Shown here one piece after another: positions 56,151 to 64,000 of a DNA stretch of 64,000 nt (position 1 is its first letter; each line of letters begins with the position of its first letter). The stretch spans positions 23,622,921-23,686,920 of the forward strand of contig OZ005601.1 in the NCBI GenBank assembly GCA_963930655.1. The letters are read 5' to 3'. Source of the DNA: Myrica gale. Taxonomy: Eukaryota; Streptophyta; Magnoliopsida; Fagales; Myricaceae. The position numbers were made by a program, and so were the translations under genes. The notes beneath the pieces were generated by a model. It saw only the letters and a list, made by a program, of their open reading frames with translations, was not told where the DNA came from and made no database searches.

Positions 56151-57045
56151 CTACTTACTGGACCTACTGCATAACAAATATTTGGTCTAGTATCTAGTAG
56201 TTGTCATAACATACATTAGACTATCCACAGTTTGAGCATAAGAAATATTTTCTATTTCCTCCATTTCTGCTTCATTTTTTTGACACATTTTCTTACTTAA
56301 ATTTATTCCTTTAGTGATGGGATTATCTACTAGCCTGCAATCACTCATGTGTAAATCATTTAAGCACTTTATCTATATATTTATCTTGATCTAAATATAA
56401 GACTTGTGAGTCTCTATTTCTTAAAATTTAAATTCCTAAGACATTAAGTTGCCAAACATATGTCCTTTATTTCAAATTTTGATCCTAAGAATGATTTTAC
56501 CTCATTCACAATTTCTAGAGAATTACTAGATATGTCATCAACATATAAATGATAATATGGTTATGTTTTAATCCATTTTTCAAATGTAAACATATGTGAT
56601 TTGAAGGACTTACCTCGAAACCAATTTCCAAAATTTATTGGTGGAACTATAAATATCATTGTCTCGATGATTGCTTAAGTCTATACAAAGATCTATTTAA
56701 CTTGTAGACTTTTTCTTCATTTCCCTCCTTGAAAACCTTCGGGTTGAATTATTCAGATTTCCTCTTTCAATTCTCCATTTGAAATGCAGTTTTTTACATC
56801 TAATTGATGTAATTATAAATCCATTTGAACAACAAAGGACATTAATATTCTTACTGAAGCAAACTTTGCTATTGGAGAATATGTATCTACAAAGTCTACC
56901 TGATTGTTAAGCATACCATTTTGCTACAAATCTAGCTTTATATTTTTTTCAGACTTCCATCAACATTGAATGTATTTCTTAATATCCATTTGCAGCCTAT
57001 GACTTTTTTTTAACACGGTATATCTGTTAATTCCTAAACTCACTA

Positions 57046-57330
57046 CAAGTAATTTAACTTTGGATGACAAAGTAAAATTCGTTACTAAAAGCCAGTAATG
57101 CCCAATAAAACCGTCCAGACGTCTACCAAATGGGTTCACATGCTTTAGTTGGGCGTCAAAATTGAATTTCATCATCAAAACGTGATGACCATCATTTGTC
57201 ACGACAACAAAAACCATTCACATGTTGAAACAATACGTTGACATGTTTAAACTTGGTGACAAATTTATCTTTCGTCACCAAAACAACCCGTTTGCATGTT
57301 GAAATAATGTTTGGACCGGTTCAAAGCTAA
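57046..57330 (+). mobile_element. One visible end of another CACTA-like element
   Basis: CACTACAAGTAATTTAACTT is followed by TTCGTTACTAAAAG and repeated CGTCAC-type and GACCGGTT words, in the style of CACTA termini. The opposite end was not found, so extent and orientation are open. Confidence 0.4.
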
Positions 57331-60000
57331 TTAAACTCTTTGGTTTCACATGACACCCCCTCCAAATTCTCTCTCCTGCTCTTATTCTCACTTTCTATGC
57401 TCGCTCTTTATTCCATGTCTCTCATCTCTCTCCTCTATTGCTTCTCTCTCTCATCCCCCTCTCTCTTGTTCTTTCTCATACCTCCAGTGTCACTCTCAGC
57501 TCTTCTCTCTGCTTCTCGTCGGCGACGCCATGGATCGTTCTCCAATCCACCGAGCCTCGCTCTTCAATTCCCACTTTGTCCGAGACTCTCCACGAACAAT
57601 GTTTTCTTCTCTTTCACTTCACGATTTCTCATTTGTGTCCTTATTTTTTACAATTTAATTCTTATTTTCACTAACATTTCAATTTTGTGTTTTGTTAGGG
57701 TTTCGAATACTGGGAGAAATTTGGTACAATGATTACCTTTCTCGACTGAGTTGAAAAAATTGCAGAAGTTGAAGGAGTTCAACCCACAGTGGTTCGCTTT
57801 CTCGACCTTCTCGTTATTCTTCTTATTCTAATTGCTCTTGGGTCTGAGATTTTTCTTGTATTTTGGTTGCTTAGACAACGGTGAAAGATTGCAACTATCG
57901 TTTTTTTGTTTGATGTTACAGGAATCTGGATGAAAGTGTTTGTGTAACACTTGGCTTCTAGAGATTCTAAAATGTAATCGAAATATAGTGTAGAAATGTA
58001 AAAATGGATGAACTGTGATGAATTTGTATAAACTGAAAGGCCAATTCGAGGTTGGCAACCTCTGTAAGAAAGAGAGAGATAGATAAATATTGCACTACAC
58101 AATCCCTACGCCACTCATCCTTCCCCGAGGATAACCACATAGAGTGCCAAACTCTCTAACAACACTAACAACCTTCCTAGGGTTTCGCGACCCATTTGGT
58201 AAAGGGTTTGGATCCTTACATCTACATACCAGCCCATAACTATTCGGTAAAAATAACCCAGACTAACCCATAGCAACTACTAAAGTACTAGCCCAACAAC
58301 TAATAAATCACATCTTCATTAGTCCATTATCCAGAAGTTACTCGACACTTCACAACCCTTCTCCTCGTAACACAACATTTTAGTTCACCTCGTCTTCTTC
58401 TCCCGTTCGACCGCTTCTCTCACTCTTTTTTTTTCTAGGCGACCGCTTCTCTCATTCGCCCAACAAAAATCCCAGCTTCTTATTCTTCTACCCTAGTTTG
58501 ACATTACCACCCTCATTTAAAGGACCTTGTCCACGGGAGCGGATTGCCTCCGCAGGAAATTTCCTCCGAAATTACCGGATGGACAGCTGAGAATTGAAGT
58601 TTTCCATACAAAGGTGTATAATACTCCAGGTCAATTAATGAGTTTTTTTTGTCTTTGGCTCAGCTTGCCGGGTCACATTCCCTCTCCACCTCTTCGGCTT
58701 GTGGCTTTTACGTGAGCCCTCTTTTCTCTTTAGCCCTCTTTTCTTCGACGTCTCTCTCCTCCTCCAAATTTCTCTCCCTCTCCTTCATCATCTCAATCGG
58801 GCAGACCTTCTGCCGCTCCTTTGTTCTATTTCTCCACATCGGAACTTCTCTGCCGCTCCTCTCCTTCATCATCTCAATCGGGGGCAGACCTCTTGTTAAT
58901 GTGTCATTTTGTTTTGTTGGTCGTGAAAATTTGTACTCCCCAGTTTTTCATAATTGGGTCTAGTCTATACATGCTCGAAGTTCGGTTCTGGTTTTCGGAT
59001 TTGTAGGTAATTATGATTCTTTCTTGAAAAATTAGATTTTTGTGTTAGTTATTTCTTGAAGTTATGGTCTTTGGTTCATACAATGGTAGTGTTGGATTTG
59101 TGTAAAGAATATTGTTTTGTATTTTAGTTGTTCGATTATTTGGGTTATGCTACCTAATAAAGTGATATACGTATTTTGGATTAACGTAGTATCATATCAT
59201 TAGGAGTACTGTGCTCTGTGTGAATCAGAACTAGGGGCAGATTTAAGTTACGAAGAATCATTTTGGACAACGTATTACGAGTTGGAGATTTTCTGTATCC
59301 GTTTTTCTTTTTTGTTTTAGTTTCTTGTTCAAATATAGCCTTATTTTTATGCTTGGCAATTTTGTTCCATCAATTATCGTGCTGTAGGATACGATACAAC
59401 TCAATGTTTCCTTTCTTTAAGAAAATTGATGAAATGGATATCATTTGCGTTTATCTTCTAAGATGTCTGTGGTAGGGAGACCTCCTTACTAAGTATTCTC
59501 TATAATATTCAAAGGGTACATTTTCAGTTGGGGTTTGTATACGTCCATCTTGTTTTTTGAAGCAAAAATTTTGTAGTCCATCATTCGAAATGGTAGACTA
59601 CTTCAAAGCTGCTAACTGATTGGTTAGTTGGATTTCAGTTTAGGTTTTAAATTGTAATCGGACTACATCGTTACTCCTGTTTGAACATATCCAGCATCAA
59701 GCCTTACTTCCTTGTGATCTCTGACCTCGCTTTAGCACATTTTACTCCCAGATTCTGTGCATTTACATATTCCGTTTTCAACTGTGACCTCCTTTTGAAC
59801 TCGATTTTTAAAGCAACCAACAGGAACCTTTAGGGACTATTTTCTGGTTTTTCTTAGTGATCTTCGCCTACAAGATTGACCACAGTTCCTGTTTCTTACA
59901 CTACATGTTGACAATTCCATTAGAGGCGTAAGTAATTTGGTAGATGAAATCTTGTTGATTTGAGGTGCAGTAAAAACTTTTCTGTCTTTTATGCAATGCA
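57331..60000. other. C/T-rich and intergenic sequence without a recognised gene
   Basis: Strongly C/T-rich stretches at 57340-57640 and 58380-58900 resemble plant 5' UTRs, the second followed by a GTAATT-type intron start near 59000. They could be leader exons of the RopGAP fragment downstream, but no coding link is visible. Confidence 0.4.
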
Positions 60001-60001
60001 G

Positions 60002-60594
60002 ATGGCAGACCCGTTGACTGCATTGATGTATGCAGTCCAGGTGATGAACTTTCTTAAAACTCTAATTGTCAAAACACTTAAGAGACAGATAGGAGTCTAT
60101 AGCAGAGTCAACTCATGGTTCTTGCCTAGAGCCTTCTAATGAGGATGGCCATCAAAGCTCTTCTCAACTGTGTGTTGAGGAGGACAGGGTTGATGAAGAG
60201 AGAGTCCTTAATAACTGGACTCGAAGTGGATGGTTTAACAGGGCCAAGTGGAAGGGTTCGGAGAAATACTTCCAAGAGCAAAATTGATCAATCAAGTTTT
60301 TCGAGTTTCAAGAAGGGATCCAAAAAAGTGAATGACGGCCTGACGTCTCTGGTAGCAGGACCCACAGAGAAAGCCAAGGGACCCGGAATTGTTGGGTGTA
60401 TAAACTCGAGGACAGAGCTGTTTGAAGCCTGGCGGAGAGAACGACGTTCAATTGCTGTTCCTGGTCAGGTTGGCTTGTGGGATTTGCCAGCAAGTGAAAC
60501 CATGTTGGGGTGTTGTACTTTCCACCTATGGAAATGTATGTCTATGATCTGTTGTCTGGTTTTTCCAATGTTGCTTCTGAGTGGGGTTTCCTGA
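60002..60594 (+). pseudogene. RopGAP (Rho GTPase-activating protein) C-terminal fragment
   Basis: After an intron-like acceptor (TGCAATGCAG) comes ADPLTALMYAVQVMNFLKTLI, the conserved segment after the GAP domain of plant CRIB-containing RopGAPs. After a stop and frame changes it continues with SNEDGHQSSSQLCVEE, then SKIDQSSFSSFKKGSKKVN and KAKGPGIVGCINSRTELFEAWR, the family's C-terminal tail. CRIB and GAP domains are not present upstream. RopGAPs switch off Rop GTPases at the plasma membrane; this piece cannot. Splice acceptor retention shows it is not a retrocopy. Confidence 0.8.
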
Positions 60595-60600
60595 ACTTTT

Positions 60601-61005
60601 GTTGTTTCATGTGTAACTTGTGAAGGATTACAAAAGTATTGTCCTTGGGCAATTCTGCAAACTTGGAATCTATATTCGATAATGTTTTTGTGTAACTAAA
60701 ACAATTCTACAGACTTGCATCTCTGTTCTTGTATTTTTTTAGTTTTCTCTTCTGAAATTGTAATTGTTGTATGTTTGTTCCTTTACTATCACAAAATTCT
60801 AAGTGTACAACTGTAAGAATGAGAAAATCCAATATATTGATGTACTTTGTGGTATTTACAAGTTACATTGTGATTAACAAAATCTAAAATTTAGAAGAAA
60901 AATAATACAAGACCCAAAACATGACAAGTCTGGATCTAGAAAGTCAACAATTTTCTCTGGCCAAACAAATATTCATTGCAAAGGTGCAGCCATGGAGGCC
61001 TCCCT
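60601..61005. other. Spacer, no gene recognised
   Basis: AT-rich sequence between the RopGAP and LRR fragments with no recognisable frame. Confidence 0.5.
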
Positions 61006-61009
61006 CCTA

Positions 61010-61430
61010 ATCCAACTGCCTCACTGTATCACTACCTGCCTCAGTGATCTCAAGTATGAAAAGCATGCAGATTTATCTGAGCATCTCAAACAATTTCTTG
61101 ACTAGAGCTCTTCCAGATGAGCTTGGTATGTTGGAAATGGTATAGGCTATTGACAGTATCATTCCTAAGTCACTTGGTGGCTGCAGAAATTTGTTCACGA
61201 ACATGATACGTTCAGTAACAAACTTTTTGGTCCAACTCCGGCTTGGGTTTTTACTCAGATGTATATGCTTTCAATCAGTTGAAGGGCATCATCCCTGAGA
61301 GCTTTTCCAATCTTACCTCCTTGAAACATCTGAATATTTCTTTCAATCAACTTCAAGGCCATGTCCCAGACTTTGACATCTTTAGAAGCATTAACTAATC
61401 AAATTTGATGGATCACCAAGCCGACTTTCT
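61010..61430 (+). pseudogene. FLS2-like LRR receptor kinase, ectodomain end fragment
   Basis: Plus-strand pieces in several frames read LPDELGMLEMV, IIPKSLGGCRNLFT, FNQLKGIIPESFSNLTSLKH, LNISFNQLQGHVPDFDIFRS. These are the last leucine-rich repeats and the juxtamembrane cap of FLS2-type receptor kinases, which perceive bacterial flagellin at the plasma membrane in the family's namesake. Stops and frameshifts are frequent. Transmembrane and kinase parts are missing; the fragment ends less than 100 bp before the MULE at 61506. Confidence 0.75.
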
Positions 61431-61505
61431 AGATTCAGTTGCCCTTGCCAATTGGTTCAATACAGCTTACACATGCACTAAGGATTGAGTAGATAATTAA
61501 TTTTT

Positions 61506-61740
61506 GGAAAAAAATCAATTTGCACCCCCAAAGTTTGGAGTCATTTCTAAGTTGCACCCACTTTTATTGATTTCGTTAGATTTGTACCTCAAACTACCAC
61601 TTTCCGTTAATTTTCACCCTCTAGCGCAAATTACCGTTACTTGTCACAGCAAACGAAGGACGTGCCGTCCACGTGACCACCTAAACTGACGATTTCCAGT
61701 TTTGCCCTCCCTATAATGAATATAAACGTCAAACATTTCT
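61506..61740 (+). repeat. Left terminal inverted repeat of the Pack-MULE
   Basis: 235 bp, homologous in inverted orientation to 63618-63851 along its whole length with scattered mismatches. Confidence 0.92.
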
Positions 61741-62630
61741 CATCTTCCTCGACAGAGCTCGGGCCCCATCAATGGCATGCTCTCCAAACCCCGACCCTCA
61801 CATTCTCTCACACCACTTCATTATTCCTTTCGTTCATCTCTGTCTGGTTCGTCAAGTCCTTCGCCGCCTCTCCTTCCATCACTCTCCTCTCTTCACTCTT
61901 TCGCCCCTTAAAAGCCGAGCTTGTTGAGTCCAGAAACCTCCACAAGTAGTCCACTCTCCGAGAGAACCCGGTCGCAAAATCCCCACAACTGCTACAGGTA
62001 CAGTCCATGTTTTTTTCACTTAAAATCACTCCCTTTGGCTCCATGCTTCTCAAGACTCTCAAGAATTCAGTTTTTTCCTCCGGGGAATTGTGATTCAAGT
62101 GGTGAAGCCTAAATTGAGCGCAAACTATCAAGGTTGCATCACTAGCTGCGTTTATGACTTGAGCATTTAGACTTTGCAATGGATGGTTATCGAGCCGGTT
62201 GATCTGCAAATTAACGCTCATGGACTTTGCGAAACTGAGAAGTCGAGAGGAAAAATTGTCTCCCGGAGGTCCAACGGAAAACGGGGTCTCTTTGGTTTAA
62301 TCGTTCTCGACTGTGGCAGCGATAACTGTGATGCGGACTAATGGAAGCTGCAAGACGGTGGTTTGCGTCGCCGTTGGGTGAGGCGAGCTATTGGAGAACG
62401 TAGAGAAGGTGTTGTACGCATGACATATTGGTGGAAGAGATGGCGGACGCGCAAGGGATGAGCAGCTGCTTAGCCCACCTTCCTTCTGTTACTGCAGTTA
62501 TTTCCCGTGACCTTGCCATTACTTTTTCTGTTCCCACCCGATTTCTTAACTGCCACAACTTCCTCATCTGCAACACCTCCATTGTCGGCCTGGGTGCTGG
62601 TCCACCCGATTTCTTAACTGCCACAAGCAT
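61741..62630 (-). pseudogene. NSP1: NSP1 (GRAS transcription factor) fragment in the Pack-MULE
   Basis: Minus-strand frames match NSP1-type GRAS proteins: RWAKQLLIPCASAI and VQHLLYVLQ (about 62395-62490). After a deletion come VRITVIAATVEN and PPGDNFSSRLLSFAKSMSVN (62220-62345), then LQINRLDNHPLQSLN, LIVCAQFRLHHLNHNS, SMEPKGVILSE, CGDFATGFSRRVDYLWRFLD, FKGRKSEERRVMEGEAAK (61810-62215). The final phrases KWCERM and HAIDGARALSRK run to the left TIR after a stop. NSP1 is a nuclear regulator of symbiosis and strigolactone-synthesis genes. Frameshifts and a missing segment make this copy non-functional as NSP1. Confidence 0.9.
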
Positions 62631-62639
62631 TCATTTAAA

Positions 62640-63617
62640 AAGTTTTTGCTTGACAGAGATTATTGTATCAAAGAACCTGCATTACTTCCAAGTGTATCTG
62701 CTAGATCTCCAAGGACTCCAACAACAGTTTTTATCACCACATCATCCCTATAAATAAATTTAAGAAAACGACTTCAGCAAATATAACATGAAAAGAAACA
62801 TTTCAAACGAAAATAAAGGGAAAATCAACGTTGTCTTATAAAGAAACTCACATGTCTTTCTCCATGTATATGTTGTCCAAGAACTGGAGGATGTGAGGTG
62901 CATAGGGAATCAAGAGCTGGGTTTTTGAAGAGTTCTTGAAGCCTTGGAAAATTTTAGAATATGCCTCCAAGATTCCATTTTGCAGAGAATTGGTATACTC
63001 TGTCATATCATCATCAACACCTTATGTGTGAGAAGAGCACTCTGCTGCACTCTGGAGCATGGGCATGGCATACATTTAAGTATTTCTCAAAGTTCTCTCC
63101 AATTGCTAGAGCTATATCACCAAAGCATGAGAATATAGGAGGCTTAACAGAACGGTGCAACTGATTGCTCGATAAATTCTTAAGGAGTTGTGTCATAATC
63201 CCATCACAGTAGGCAAGAATCTTATCCTCCAATGCCCTGCATATGTCCCCCACGACAACAATAGTTACAGCACACACTTGGTACAACATAAGCAAGGGCT
63301 CCAATTCGCTCTGATGACACTAGCTTCTGAATAATGACCTATAAGCACCCACAAAGAAGGCCTTGTAATTCACTCTGCTTCTCTCTCTCATCAGAAGAAA
63401 GTTTCTGCCCCTCAAGAGTATTGTCCAGTTCCATCATGACGACAGGAACAAGCTGCAACACCGTGGGAGCTGTTTCATCAGGCGAACACCTCACCACTTC
63501 ATTCAATGTTTCGTATGCAACAGTCCTCAATCGAGATTCACCAACGTCTTTTCTGTGTGTAACAGCGAGAAGGGCTTGAACAATTTCCCGCTGAAGTCCA
63601 TATAGTTTAGGATGGGG
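62640..63617 (-). pseudogene. Importin subunit beta-1 fragment in the Pack-MULE
   Basis: From the right TIR inward: EIVQALLAVTHRKDVGESRLR, TVAYETLNEVVRC, LEGQKLSSDEREKQSELQGLL, then a deletion, QVCAVTIVVVGDICRALEDK, MTQLLKNLSSNQLHRSVKP, PIFSCFGDIALAIGENFEKYL, GILEAYSKIFQGFKN, LIPYAPHILQFLDNIYMEKDM, and after an intron (GTGAGT...TTATAG) DDVVIKTVVGVLGDLADTLG. These are HEAT repeats of plant importin beta-1, the nuclear import receptor. The retained GT-AG intron shows DNA-level capture. Same strand as the NSP1 piece. Confidence 0.92.
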
Positions 63618-63860
63618 GAAATGTTTAACGTATATATTCATTATAGGGAGGCTAAAACGGGAAATCATCAGTTTAGGTAGTCACTTGGACGGCACGTCCT
63701 TCGTTTGTCGTGAGAAGTAACGGTAATTTGCGCTGGAGGATGAAAATTAACGGGAACTGGTAGTTTGAGGTACAAATCTAACGAAATCAATAAAAGTGGG
63801 TGCAACTTAGAAATGACCCAAAACTTTGGGGGTGCAAAGTGAATTTTCCCCTTCATTTTT

Positions 63861-64000
63861 TTGAATCAACTATTTTTCCTAACAAAGCACTGCTCAACAA
63901 TGCTTGAAAATTTGTTGCAAACGAGAAGTTGCCTTTGTTGTAAATTTTGTACCTTTGTCCATGTGTTTGGCTCACATATCAACGTCGGTAAGCCCCCAGT
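63861..64000. other. Right flank of the Pack-MULE
   Basis: AT-rich sequence to the end of the window; nothing recognised. Confidence 0.5.

Larger units (their letters stand above)
48605..57015 (-). mobile_element. Old copia relic, split by later insertions
   Basis: Minus-strand pieces of one copia pol gene. RT lies at about 56160-57015 (conserved phrases with many stops; QLDVKN region near 56800; VDSLMYVM near 56230). Central RNase H is at 55076-55350 (NANFAEDHDDRKSTSGYAF). The RNase H end is at about 48660-49026 (IEYISCNAVVS and a DTMER-like end). A LINE fragment (55355-56150) separates the first two, and a 6-kb CACTA-type element separates the second and third. No LTRs recognised. Outer limits are approximate. 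Confidence 0.8.
61506..63851. mobile_element. Pack-MULE with fragments of two host genes (2346 bp)
   Basis: Long terminal inverted repeats (61506-61740 and 63618-63851) begin GG(GG)AAAA...TTTGCACCCCCAAAGT. Flanking 9-mers TTAATTTTT (61497-61505) and TTCATTTTT (63852-63860) match at 8 of 9, the size expected for Mutator-like elements. There is no transposase. The space between the TIRs is filled by minus-strand pieces of NSP1 (GRAS) and importin beta-1, each reaching a TIR. It fits the definition of a Pack-MULE, a non-autonomous Mutator-like element that has picked up genomic fragments. Confidence 0.9.

Noticed and set aside
57340-57732. Ser/Leu-rich ORFs in three frames
   Set aside because: They arise from a C/T-rich stretch and share no motif with known proteins; more likely an untranslated leader.
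59084-59090. GTAGTG as a possible right end for the CACTA-like terminus at 57046
   Set aside because: The sequence next to it lacks the inverted TAACTTTGGATGAC-like block needed to pair with the left end.

Overview
This is a plant nuclear window, very probably from a woody eudicot (the rosid, perhaps Fagales, assignment is only an impression). The evidence is one intron-rich plant poly(A)-binding protein gene, plant-type Ty1/copia elements, plant LINEs with a C-terminal RNase H, CACTA, hAT-like and Mutator-like DNA transposons, and a nuclear copy of plastid rpoC1. I see one apparently intact host gene. Almost everything else is transposon sequence or broken gene fragments carried by, or hit by, transposons.

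Layout. (1) 1-6.9 kb: remnant of a CACTA transposase on the minus strand, broken by a solo LTR (1551-2868), then a 3.6 kb field of CGTCCGAACG-like repeats around a decayed plant-transposon-protein gene. (2) 6.9-12.5 kb: AT-rich intergenic DNA with a decayed nuclear plastid insertion (rpoC1) and small MITE-like units. (3) 12.5-19.7 kb: PABP gene, plus strand, nine coding exons, 650 aa, with an A-rich 5' leader and a short upstream ORF. (4) 19.7-22.9 kb: rearranged LINE with its middle part inverted. (5) 23640-27101: CACTA-type element with TSD TCT, full of CGATCGATCG palindromes. (6) 27.7-29.4 kb: dead BAHD acyltransferase gene split by a 302-bp MITE. (7) 29454-34215: old copia element with TSD ATTAT. 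(8) 34847-39504: young copia element on the minus strand with TSD CAGAA. (9) 40377-46903: near full-length LINE on the minus strand with a 17-bp TSD. (10) 48.6-57.0 kb: old minus-strand copia relic split by a 6-kb CACTA-type element (49030-55073, TSD TCT). That element carries pieces of an alcohol dehydrogenase gene. It also contains a hAT-like element holding a tryptophan synthase alpha exon and a solo LTR (52360-53577, TSD TATTC). (11) 57-61.5 kb: fragments of a RopGAP gene and of an FLS2-like LRR receptor kinase. (12) 61506-63851: a Mutator-like element with ~235-bp terminal inverted repeats and a 9-bp TSD. It is filled from TIR to TIR with pieces of two unrelated genes, NSP1 (GRAS family) and importin beta-1.

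The most notable content is gene capture. Two class II elements in the last 15 kb hold intron-containing fragments of host genes (ADH and TSA in one nest, NSP1 plus importin beta in the other). Their boundaries can be fixed from target-site duplications, and in the CACTA case also from the interrupted copia reading frame. All calls come from reading the sequence and translations; no database search was run.
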